DNA of 7,607 nt from Nitrososphaerales archaeon (GTDB taxonomy: Archaea > Thermoproteota > Nitrososphaeria > Nitrososphaerales > Gagatemarchaeaceae): NCBI GenBank assembly GCA_030039515.1, contig JASHVT010000082.1, positions 1-7,607 on the forward strand, read 5' to 3'. Of this stretch, positions 1-5,488 are shown in pieces. The position numbers and the translations under genes are program-made. Positions within the stretch are counted from its first letter, which is position 1. Each line of letters opens with the position of its first letter. The notes under the pieces were generated by a model. The model had not been told where the DNA came from. It did not search any database and saw only the letters and a list, made by a program, of their open reading frames with translations.

Positions 1-924
1 GAGTTCCTCGGAGTGACCTCCGCGATATACCTCCTTAGCAACGGGGCTGTGCCGCTCCTTTACGCCGCGTGGATCTCAGCCTGCGACGTCATCGTGGTCT
101 TCGCCATCGCAGGCAAGAAGTTCAGAAGGGTCGAGCTCATGATAACGATGCTGGTCTTTGGCGTCGGCCTCGGGTACGTCTACGAGATCTTTCTCACAAG
201 GCCCAGCCCTCTCTCCGTGGCCAGCGGGACGTTCATCCCCACGTTGACGGGGTCCAGCCAGCTGTTCCTCGTGGTCGGGATCATAGGCGCGACCGTGATG
301 CCTCACGTCATGGTGCTGCATTCCTCCTTGACCAAGGCCAAGGCGGAAGGGGCGGACGCCGAGGGCAGGAAGAGGCTGCTGAGGCTCCACAGGGTAGACA
401 CAATCGCCAACATGACCCTTGCCGGGCTCATCAACATGGCCATTCTGATAATGGCCGCCGCCGCGTTCTTCACAGCAGGCCTGAACGTGGCCACCATCAA
501 CGACGCCTACAGGACGCTGATCCCCCTGTTCGGGCTGTCTGCGAGCGTAGTCTTCGCTCTCACTCTGTTGTGTTCCGGGTGGTCTTCGTCCACAATCGGG
601 GTGCTCGCCGGGCAGACGATCCTGGAGGGGCTCCTTGGGACGAAGTTCAACCCATGGGCGAGGAGGATAGTCATACGGGTGATCAACGTGGTCCCGACGA
701 GCATAGCGATCAGCCTCGGCTTCGACCCCCTGCTGCTCCTGGTATACAGCCAGGTGGTGCTCAGCCTGCTCATCCCTCTGCCGCTAATCCCGTTGATCTA
801 CTACACGTCGAAGCGGAAGTTCATGGGGGACTTCGTGAACAGGCACAGCATAACGTTCCTCGCAGTGGTCACCGCAGGGGCGATCATAGCGCTGAACGTC
901 GTGCTCATAGTCACGAGTCTCTAG
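1..924 (+). CDS. mntH: NRAMP-family Mn2+/Fe2+ transporter (MntH-like), 5' end cut by window
   Basis: Imports divalent metal, probably Mn2+ or Fe2+, across the cytoplasmic membrane with protons, as known for NRAMP proteins. The frame is open from base 1 (EFLG...), matching the AEF(I/L)G segment after TM2 of E. coli MntH. About 105 N-terminal residues, including the TM1 DPGN metal motif, therefore lie outside the window. Numbering from the first codon, the TM6 hallmark GATVMPHVMVLHSSL begins at residue 96. It contains the A-x-x-M metal-binding pair and the MPHV variant also found in E. coli MntH. The conserved TM10 region GWSSSTIGVLAGQ lies at 193-205, and further hydrophobic helices continue to the C-terminus. 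A GTG at base 13 is an internal codon, because homology continues upstream of it. The 307 visible residues plus the missing part give the usual family length of about 410. The family is clear, but metal preference cannot be read from this fragment. Confidence 0.93.
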   Translation, partial: EFLGVTSAIYLLSNGAVPLLYAAWISACDVIVVFAIAGKKFRRVELMITMLVFGVGLGYVYEIFLTRPSPLSVASGTFIPTLTGSSQLFLVVGIIGATVMPHVMVLHSSLTKAKAEGADAEGRKRLLRLHRVDTIANMTLAGLINMAILIMAAAAFFTAGLNVATINDAYRTLIPLFGLSASVVFALTLLCSGWSSSTIGVLAGQTILEGLLGTKFNPWARRIVIRVINVVPTSIAISLGFDPLLLLVYSQVVLSLLIPLPLIPLIYYTSKRKFMGDFVNRHSITFLAVVTAGAIIALNVVLIVTSL

Positions 925-970
925 AGCGCAGACGTGGTCCACCGAGAGCGTAGTCTCTTCCAGCACTGCG

Positions 971-985
971 TTGCTTTTTCGTTTC
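971..985 (+). terminator. T-rich archaeal-type terminator after the NRAMP gene
   Basis: A tract with 10 T in 15 bases starts 46 bases after the NRAMP stop codon, within the gap between two convergent genes. Archaeal RNA polymerase terminates at such T-rich non-template tracts. The tract is flanked by a 6-base inverted repeat, AGCACT at 962-967 and AGTGCT at 989-994, so it would sit in the loop of a weak hairpin. No comparable T tract was seen in the other direction for the zinc-ribbon gene. Confidence 0.5.
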
Positions 986-1038
986 TGTAGTGCTCAATCT
1001 GCGCGTCCTCGCGTCACTGGTTCCGCTCCTTCGCTTCT

Positions 1039-1380
1039 TCACACTCTTTGCAATTCTATCTTGGGCTCCGTCTCTTCCACTCGTTCCTCTTTCCACGTGT
1101 GTCCGCAGTGCTCGCACTTGTAGGTATGCTGGATCTTCTTCCTTAGCCTGGTGACTCGGACTTTTTCGTCCGGAGATGCGTGTTCGTTCCAGGTGGCCTG
1201 GGCAGGAGTCCTGACGTTGCCCCATCCGAACCTCTGGGCAAAGAAGCTGCTCGCGGTTCCTGATCCAGCACCCGCTCTCGTGGTGACATAGCTCTCCCGT
1301 TCCTTCCCTATGGTGCTCCTAGTCTCGCTGATCTTGAACCTGCGGCCGCAGGACGGACACTGCCGCAGAAAGCCCGGCAT
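1039..1380 (-). CDS. Small zinc-ribbon protein with a long insert between its knuckles
   Basis: A 113-residue protein of unknown function. It has two CxxC pairs, CPSC at residues 8-11 and CEHC at 89-92, each followed by glycine (CPSCGRRFKI and YKCEHCGHTWKEE). These are typical zinc-ribbon knuckles and probably hold one Zn2+. The knuckles are normally 10-30 residues apart. Here 77 residues separate them: first a Ser/Thr/Gly/Arg-rich stretch, then a basic segment (VRVTRLRKK) that could contact nucleic acid. The ATG start lies 2-3 codons before the region that must be retained, and there is a weak TATA-like CTTAAG about 30 bases upstream. The gene converges on the NRAMP gene and diverges from the cysteine-rich winged-helix gene, with 133 bases between the two starts. 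It could be a transcription- or translation-associated ribbon protein. I do not recognise the family. Confidence 0.75.
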   Translation of the reverse strand: MPGFLRQCPSCGRRFKISETRSTIGKERESYVTTRAGAGSGTASSFFAQRFGWGNVRTPAQATWNEHASPDEKVRVTRLRKKIQHTYKCEHCGHTWKEERVEETEPKIELQRV

Positions 1381-1406
1381 GCCGTCAGCGTGTGAGAGAG
1401 GCTTTC

Positions 1407-1413
1407 ACTTAAG
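1407..1413 (-). promoter_or_regulatory. Weak TATA-like element of the zinc-ribbon gene
   Basis: CTTAAG (minus strand CCTTAAGTGAAA) is centred about 30 bases before the ATG. This places transcription start within a few bases of the start codon, fitting a leaderless or nearly leaderless mRNA. The match to a TATA box is modest. Confidence 0.35.
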
Positions 1414-1470
1414 GAGATCGCGCTCTCCGCAATAGGGACTGCGGCAGCCTTCCCTTCCAGGATTTGGGTC

Positions 1471-1501
1471 CACCTGTCTAGTCAATAAATAGACGTAGGT
1501 G
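1471..1501. promoter_or_regulatory. Inverted repeat enclosing the TATA box of the winged-helix gene (candidate operator)
   Basis: The left arm CACCT-GTCTA (1471-1480) is complementary to the right arm TAGAC-GT-AGGTG (1490-1501). All ten left-arm bases pair if the two-base GT is left as a bulge. The nine-base centre GTCAATAAA holds most of the TATA element. The site ends 12 bases before the start codon, so it lies upstream of the predicted leaderless start and would act as DNA, not RNA. A dimer bound here would block TBP/TFB, so autoregulation by the adjacent winged-helix protein is a natural inference. Confidence 0.55.
1484..1492 (+). promoter_or_regulatory. TATA box of the cysteine-rich winged-helix gene
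   Basis: AATAAATAG is an A/T island in GC-rich surroundings, centred about 26 bases before the ATG at 1514. That spacing puts the transcription start at the A of the start codon, as expected for a leaderless archaeal mRNA, and supports the chosen start. Confidence 0.65.
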
Positions 1502-1513
1502 CATTAGTCCTCA

Positions 1514-1750
1514 ATGGTCACTGCATGTCCGTCCGAGGCGTGCGGGCGATGCGACTGCGTCGACCTCACCGAAAGGGAGTCGATGGTATGCCACTTCATA
1601 CGCGACTCGGCGGAGCCTGTCACATTCAGCGAGCTGAAGAGAGAGTCGAGCCTTCACCAGGAGCTGGTCTCGAGGATTGTCCACAGATTGGTCAAGTACG
1701 GGCTAGCCGAGAAGGTGGAAGGCGGATATCGGAGCCTCTGCACGTGCTGA
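1514..1750 (+). CDS. Cysteine-rich winged helix-turn-helix protein, 78 aa
   Basis: A very small probable DNA-binding protein. Residues 18-74 form a winged-helix pattern: a helix LTERESMVCHFIRD, then VTFSELKRESSLHQELVSRIVHRLVKYGLAEKVEGGYR, which reads as helix-turn-helix, recognition helix, and a wing ending in GGYR. Seven cysteines fall in 78 residues: C5, C10, C13 and C15 at the N-terminus (C-x4-C-x2-C-x-C), C26, and a C-terminal CTC (C76, C78). Cysteines at both ends of so short a protein suggest metal binding, a metal cluster or thiol redox sensing, but this is inference. The start is fixed by a TATA box at leaderless spacing. The promoter sits inside an inverted repeat that could be its own operator. 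The gene is divergent from the zinc-ribbon gene and converges on the ankyrin gene with only 12 bases between stops. I do not recognise a named family. Confidence 0.8.
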   Translation: MVTACPSEACGRCDCVDLTERESMVCHFIRDSAEPVTFSELKRESSLHQELVSRIVHRLVKYGLAEKVEGGYRSLCTC

Positions 1751-1762
1751 CAATCTCGAAGT

Positions 1763-2344
1763 CTAGTCTTTCGCGCCCCTTGAGATGAGCGCCAGTTCGA
1801 TGAGTTTGAACCCCTTCTCCCTCGCGACGGCGAGCGGCGTCTTGCCCTGATAGTTCTTGGAGCTCAGGTCAGGGACGGCCCGGTCCAGAAGGAATGTGAC
1901 CATCTCAAGGTTGCCTTTTGCCACGGCGAAATGCAGGGCCGTCGAAGCGCCGTCTATGGCGCCATAGCTCAGGACTAGCTTCACCGTCTCCAGGTCCCCG
2001 CTCTGCACGGCGTGGGGAAGTAGGGGTATGCCGTGGGCGCCCCTTGCCCTTGCTAGGGTCGGGTCCTCAGACAGGATGCGGTCTAGCTGTTCCGTTCTCC
2101 CCAGAGCCGCCACTGCGCAGACGTCTACAGGGGCCCCACTGGAGAGGAGGAATTCTATGATCTGCTTCGCGCCTGTCTGCGCGGCGGCCTGGATCGGCCG
2201 TTCGACGTCTGTAGGGCTCCATCTGTAGCCTGCGTTGAGCAGGTTTGGGTTCGATGCGAGCATGGCCTGGACCTTCTTCAGGTCGCCGTGGGCGGCTATG
2301 ACGAACTCCTTCACGAGCTCCGGTGGCGGGACAGCTTCAGGCAT
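1763..2344 (-). CDS. Ankyrin-repeat protein, 193 aa
   Basis: A probable cytoplasmic protein-binding scaffold made almost wholly of about six ankyrin-like repeats. They lie near residues 10-40, 48-74, 75-104 (degenerate), 105-131, 134-162 and 167-193. Visible repeat hallmarks are TALHFAVAKGNLEMVTFLLDRAVPDL (134-159), GKTPLAVAREKGFKLIELALISRGA (167-191) and GDLETVKLVLSYGA (116-129). No signal peptide or membrane segment is seen. The segment VKEFVIAAHGDLKKVQAML and the later RGAHGIPLLPHA resemble, from memory, a family of small ankyrin proteins common in bacteria, so transfer from bacteria is possible. The partner cannot be inferred. The ATG start is supported by a TATA-like TAAATA about 27 bases upstream, suggesting its own leaderless transcript despite following ybjQ by 43 bases. 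Confidence 0.88.
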   Translation of the reverse strand: MPEAVPPPELVKEFVIAAHGDLKKVQAMLASNPNLLNAGYRWSPTDVERPIQAAAQTGAKQIIEFLLSSGAPVDVCAVAALGRTEQLDRILSEDPTLARARGAHGIPLLPHAVQSGDLETVKLVLSYGAIDGASTALHFAVAKGNLEMVTFLLDRAVPDLSSKNYQGKTPLAVAREKGFKLIELALISRGAKD

Positions 2345-2368
2345 GCCAGCTTGAGCGAGATGCCTTCG

Positions 2369-2374
2369 TATTTA
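2369..2374 (-). promoter_or_regulatory. TATA box of the ankyrin gene
   Basis: TAAATA on the minus strand (context GCTAAATACG) lies in the 43-base gap after the YbjQ-like gene. Its centre is about 27 bases before the ATG, giving a leaderless start. This suggests the ankyrin gene is transcribed at least partly on its own. Confidence 0.5.
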
Positions 2375-2387
2375 GCGGTTGGGAGGC

Positions 2388-2759
2388 CTAGCTCAGCTTC
2401 ACTAGCTGTTGCGGCCCGTCGACGGGCGCAACAATCACCGCTGTCCCGAAGGCGATTATCTCGTCCATGGTTGTTCCGATCTCTGTCGAGTCGAAGTTCA
2501 CGCTGATCACGGCGTTGGCCCCCAGCGAAGCCGCGTGCTCCGCGAGGCGGTCGAGCGCCTGCTGCCTGGCCTGCGCAGCCATCTGAGTGTACTCGTTGAT
2601 CTCGCCGCCCTTGAGGCTCCGAAGGCCTGCCATCAGGTTGCCGCCGATGCCGCGCGAGCGGACCGTTATCCCGTAGGTCATCCCGAGCACCTTCACGACC
2701 TTGGACCCCGGCACGTGGTTCGAGGTCAGAAGCGGGATGGTGCTGTTCGTTGTTGCCAT
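2388..2759 (-). CDS. YbjQ/UPF0145 (heavy-metal-binding domain) family protein, 123 aa
   Basis: A small cytoplasmic protein of the YbjQ family, whose bacterial members form pentamers and whose function is unresolved despite the 'heavy-metal-binding' label. Family hallmarks are visible: an opening strand VVKVLGMTYGITVRSRGIGGNLMAGLRSLKGGEINEYTQM (residues 21-60); a helix with AAQARQQALDRLAEHAASLGANAVISVNFDST (61-92); and a closing strand FGTAVIV (104-110). The length is slightly above the usual 105 or so because of short extensions at both ends. The ATG is supported by a TATA-like box ending about 22 bases upstream. That box overlaps the stop codon of the DUF998 gene, from which it is separated by 24 bases. 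No cysteines are present, so metal binding through thiols is unlikely. Confidence 0.9.
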   Translation of the reverse strand: MATTNSTIPLLTSNHVPGSKVVKVLGMTYGITVRSRGIGGNLMAGLRSLKGGEINEYTQMAAQARQQALDRLAEHAASLGANAVISVNFDSTEIGTTMDEIIAFGTAVIVAPVDGPQQLVKLS

Positions 2760-2780
2760 GAAACCGCCGAAGGTGGAGGA

Positions 2781-2788
2781 AATTTAAA
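2781..2788 (-). promoter_or_regulatory. TATA box of the YbjQ-like gene, overlapping the DUF998 stop codon
   Basis: TTTAAATT on the minus strand is centred 25 bases before the ATG at 2759, the expected distance for a leaderless start. The TAA stop codon of the upstream DUF998 gene (2784-2786) lies inside it. The gene may therefore have its own promoter even though it sits within a co-directional cluster. Confidence 0.6.
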
Positions 2789-3461
2789 CGATGCGGGGCT
2801 CGGCAACGGCAGGAGTGGCGGGAGCCTCTTCTCTCGTCACGAAGTATCCCGACATGATCGCGATCCAGAGCAGTACGCTGCCCAGGAAGAGCCTCTCGAT
2901 GAGGCCCCCATAGTCGTTCGCAAGCGCCTTGGAAATGGACCTCTCCAGGAGGTCAAGGATGCAGAGGAACACCGAGATGCACGCGACGGTCAGGGCCTGA
3001 CTGCGGATTCTGCGAAGCGCTGCGACCTTCCGCATGCGAAGGGAGACCGCGAGGGCTCCGAAGGCGCCGCCCAGGAAGGCGAACACAGCCACGACCAGGT
3101 GTATGAGACCGTGCAAGGTCGCCGGCGTAGCGGGGACGTCAGTCGGAAAGACTGCCAACAGTACGGCTCCTACTGACCAGACCGCGAGCAGGGCGATACC
3201 CGTCCGAAAGCCGGAAGCGCTCGGACCTAGCTTCTTCGCGGAGCTGGCGAACGCAGCTAGAAAGGCGAAAGAGAGCAGCCCGCGGTTGAGGAAGTTCACG
3301 GTCATGATGTATCCGAACGGCCCTACGGCCAGGTCGCTCTCCGCCTGGCTTATCGGACTGTAGTGCGGAGGGAGGGACTGGGCGATAGCGTCAAGAACGA
3401 CGTAGATGAAGACGCCAACCAGCGCGGCCGCATAGAGACGTCGTGCGCTGGAGTCCGTCAC
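2784..3461 (-). CDS. DUF998-family integral membrane protein, 225 aa
   Basis: A membrane protein of unknown function with about six transmembrane segments, near residues 9-29, 56-72, 85-105, 114-140, 153-172 and 187-207. Features recalled for DUF998 are present: the loop HYSPISQAESDLAVGPFG (33-50), FPTD (105-108) at the end of TM3, and HGLIH (117-121) opening TM4. The basic RMRKVAALRRIR loop (142-153) is likely cytoplasmic. The tail EEAPATPAVAEPRIV is soluble. The start is GTG (V-T-D-S-S). The frame stays open upstream to a stop at 3501-3503, but no ATG lies there, and the first in-frame ATG downstream (residue 53) would remove TM1. The gene follows the ABC permease by 56 bases with no clear promoter, so it is probably transcribed with the exporter. 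A role with that exporter is a guess from position. Confidence 0.85.
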   Translation of the reverse strand: MTDSSARRLYAAALVGVFIYVVLDAIAQSLPPHYSPISQAESDLAVGPFGYIMTVNFLNRGLLSFAFLAAFASSAKKLGPSASGFRTGIALLAVWSVGAVLLAVFPTDVPATPATLHGLIHLVVAVFAFLGGAFGALAVSLRMRKVAALRRIRSQALTVACISVFLCILDLLERSISKALANDYGGLIERLFLGSVLLWIAIMSGYFVTREEAPATPAVAEPRIV

Positions 3462-3506
3462 AGCGGACCTAGGCCCCGGTGTCCGTGGAGATAGCTTGGT
3501 TCACTC

Positions 3507-3518
3507 GCAGGCGCCTGC
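3507..3518. repeat. Perfect 12-bp palindrome at the permease stop codon
   Basis: GCAGGCGCCTGC is exactly self-complementary and touches the last base of the permease TAG stop codon. In RNA it could fold only as a 4-base stem with a 4-base loop and is not followed by a U tract, so it is a poor terminator. It may be chance in GC-rich DNA or a protein site in the 56-base gap before DUF998. Confidence 0.3.
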
Positions 3519-4468
3519 TACTTCGACAGCAGCTTCCAGGAGAGGACGATGCCCAGGATTGACAGCAGACCCGCGAACCCGGCGAGCACGGCGAAGTCGA
3601 CCCACAGCGGGGCGAGCACGCCTGTGTATCCGGCGGCTGCCGCGGCGGCCGAGTTGGTCCCAAGCAGCATCTGCCTGATCCCGTCTACCGCATAGCTCAC
3701 GGGGTTGAACCTGATGACCGTCTTCAGCCAGTCCGGCATTATGCTCACAGGCAGCATCGCGTTGCTGGCGAACAGGAGGGGCAGGTTGAGCAGATTGATG
3801 ATGGCCATCTGGGTCTGCCAGTCGCTGCTTCTCAGCGCGAGCATCACGAAGAGCGAGGAGAGCCCGAACGTCATCAGGAACAGCATTACGAAGGTGCCGA
3901 GTATAGTGAAGGCGCCGAAGTAGGTCGTGTCCATGCCGAGGGCGACTGCTATGATGAGGACGATCGCAGCCTGTATCAGCGACCTGACCACGCTCTGGAG
4001 GACCTTCGCTGTGACTATCGCGCCCCTGCCGACCGGCGTGCTCATCGCCTTGTTCATGAAGCCGAACCTCCTGTCCCAGACCACCGACATGCCTGAGAAC
4101 GCGGCCGTGAAGAGGATGATGAAGGCGAGCATGCCTGCGGCCAGATAGGAGAAGTAGCTGGTCGTCCCGAAGCTGGCGAGGTCGATCTGCGCGACCGACA
4201 AGCCAGGGATGTTGGATGGTATGAGCCCGGCGATGTTGAACGCCTTCCCGAAGAGCCCCAGCCACACCACGGGCTGGACGAGCGAGATGATGAGCTGAAT
4301 CGGGTTCCTGTACCACTTGATCAGGTCCCTGTTGGTCAGGGCCCACATGCCATGGAGCGGGCTCTTGTTCATCTTCGGCGCTTCTCTAAACGCCCTCTCC
4401 CGTTCCATCTCTTCCTTCGCGACCTTCTCCTGGGTCGTGACCGTGGACCTGGTGAGGTCTTCTGTCAT
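3518..4468 (-). CDS. ABC-2 type exporter permease (DrrB-like), 316 aa
   Basis: The membrane half of an ATP-driven exporter, expected to dimerise and pair with the ATPase encoded just upstream. A charged cytoplasmic N-terminus (residues 1-55, with an E/K-rich helix around 12-30) precedes six likely membrane helices, near 57-77, 105-130, 155-180, 185-210, 220-240 and 288-312. Typical ABC-2 features are the segment WDRRFGFMNKAMSTPVGRGAIVTAKVL (131-157), the NLLNLPLLFASNAMLPVSIMPDWLKTVIRFNP region (225-256), and PVSYAVDGIRQMLLG (256-270). An extracellular loop (78-104) and the Ala-rich TNSAAAAAAG loop (271-280) face outward. The ATG is fixed by a full GGAGGT Shine-Dalgarno 7 bases upstream, and only 5 bases separate it from the ATPase stop. 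The substrate is unknown; this subfamily includes drug, lipid and polysaccharide exporters. Confidence 0.93.
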   Translation of the reverse strand: MTEDLTRSTVTTQEKVAKEEMERERAFREAPKMNKSPLHGMWALTNRDLIKWYRNPIQLIISLVQPVVWLGLFGKAFNIAGLIPSNIPGLSVAQIDLASFGTTSYFSYLAAGMLAFIILFTAAFSGMSVVWDRRFGFMNKAMSTPVGRGAIVTAKVLQSVVRSLIQAAIVLIIAVALGMDTTYFGAFTILGTFVMLFLMTFGLSSLFVMLALRSSDWQTQMAIINLLNLPLLFASNAMLPVSIMPDWLKTVIRFNPVSYAVDGIRQMLLGTNSAAAAAAGYTGVLAPLWVDFAVLAGFAGLLSILGIVLSWKLLSK

Positions 4469-4473
4469 CGACC

Positions 4474-5487
4474 TTACCTCCGGGCCCTCGCCATCGTGAC
4501 CCTCTGCTTGAACGCGTCCATCTTGTTTGACTCTTCTTCCCTTATGTTGCGCCCTGTAAGCTCGAGGTATGCCTCGTCCAGGGTGGGCTTCGTCAGAGAA
4601 ATTTTGGTGACGTGGAGGCCCTTCGACCTGACCAGGTCTATGATCTGGATTGACGACTCCTCCCCTACTTCCGACTTTATCCGGTACGTGTTGTCGGTCT
4701 TCTTCACGTCCTTGACCAGAGGGATCCTGGCTATGTCGGCCGACAGGTCAGGTTCGGCTTCGGCGACACCTACCTCGATGATGTCTCCCCCCACGGTCGC
4801 CTTCAGCTCGTCCGGGGTCCCTATCTTGATGATATGACCGTGGTCGATTATCGCTATCCTGTCGCAGAGCGAGTCGGCTTCCTCGAGATAATGTGTCGTC
4901 AGGAAGAGCGTCATGTGGTACTCCTCCTTCAGCATCCTGATGTACCTCCATACGGCGGACCTCGTCTGTACGTCGAGGCCGAGGGTCGGCTCGTCGAGGA
5001 AGAGCAGCGTGGGATAGTTGATGAGGCCGCTGGCGAGCTCCAGCCTTCTCCTCATGCCGCCCGAATAGGTGCTGACCTTTCTGTTGGCCGCGTCCTGGAG
5101 CTCCACCAGCTGCAAGAGCTCCATCGCGTGAGGCTTGGAGTCGCTCCGAGGCAGGCCGTAGAGGTCCGCGCAAAGCAGGATGTTCTGGAAGCCCGTGATG
5201 TCCTCGTCAGCGGTGTACTCCTGCGGGACTACGCCTACGCTCCTCCTGACCTCCGTCGGGTGCTTGTGGATGTCGTATCCGTTGATGACCGCCTTGCCAC
5301 CTGACGACGTGAGCAGGGTCGTCAACATGTTGATGGTCGTCGTCTTCCCGGCGCCGTTCGGACCCAGGAAGCCGAATATCTCGCCCTTCTTGACCTGGAA
5401 GGTGACCCCGTCGACGGCCTTCAGCGTCCCACCGTAGACCTTGGTGAGGTTCTCGACGTCGACGATGTTCCCGTCGCTGTTCATCAT
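4474..5487 (-). CDS. ABC transporter ATP-binding protein (DrrA/CcmA type with C-terminal DUF4162-like domain), 337 aa
   Basis: The ATPase that powers the neighbouring ABC-2 permease. All nucleotide-binding motifs are intact: Walker A GPNGAGKT (residues 42-49), Q-loop VPQE with Q89, signature YSGGMRRRLELA (141-152), Walker B LLFLDEP (161-167) with the D-loop TLGLD, and the switch histidine in TTHYLEEAD (197-205). Residues from about 235 to 315 form the C-terminal domain common in DrrA-type proteins (DIIEVGV...SLTKPTLDEAYLELTGR), followed by a basic tail. I chose the ATG at 5487, one base after the padR stop. GGAG at 5494-5497 stands 6 bases ahead of it and 9 ahead of the adjacent second ATG at 5484, which is an equally possible start. 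A longer in-frame start at 5553 would overlap padR by 65 bases and add a non-homologous, Arg-rich stretch, so it was not used. Confidence 0.95.
   Translation of the reverse strand: MMNSDGNIVDVENLTKVYGGTLKAVDGVTFQVKKGEIFGFLGPNGAGKTTTINMLTTLLTSSGGKAVINGYDIHKHPTEVRRSVGVVPQEYTADEDITGFQNILLCADLYGLPRSDSKPHAMELLQLVELQDAANRKVSTYSGGMRRRLELASGLINYPTLLFLDEPTLGLDVQTRSAVWRYIRMLKEEYHMTLFLTTHYLEEADSLCDRIAIIDHGHIIKIGTPDELKATVGGDIIEVGVAEAEPDLSADIARIPLVKDVKKTDNTYRIKSEVGEESSIQIIDLVRSKGLHVTKISLTKPTLDEAYLELTGRNIREEESNKMDAFKQRVTMARARR
4476..4481 (-). promoter_or_regulatory. Shine-Dalgarno of the permease gene, overlapping the ATPase stop
   Basis: GGAGGT on the minus strand lies 7 bases before the permease ATG, and its final T is the first base of the ATPase TAA stop (4476-4474). 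The arrangement fixes the start and implies coupled translation of the two exporter subunits. It contrasts with the leaderless genes elsewhere in the window, as is usual for internal operon genes in archaea. Confidence 0.75.
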
Positions 5488-5488
5488 G

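Noticed and set aside
69..953. Long open frame overlapping the NRAMP gene in another + frame
   Set aside because: Its product is rich in Arg, His, Gly and Asp with no domain logic, while the overlapping frame is a clear transporter. GC-rich third positions produce such shadows.
911..1225. Minus-strand open frame spanning the gap after the NRAMP gene
   Set aside because: It overlaps the zinc-ribbon gene in another frame and runs through the T-rich terminator; its product is low-complexity and Arg/Ser-rich.
1381..1513. Possible small gene in the divergent gap
   Set aside because: No open frame with a sensible start is visible. The region is explained by two promoters and the inverted repeat.
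2409..3176. Open frame of 255 codons on the + strand opposite the YbjQ-like and DUF998 genes
   Set aside because: Composition is typical of an antisense shadow, and it crosses two well-supported minus-strand genes and their intergenic TATA box.
3501..4346. Second minus-strand open frame of 281 codons within the ABC-2 permease
   Set aside because: It lacks membrane segments and is Arg/His/Gln-rich; the permease frame has all expected features and a perfect Shine-Dalgarno.
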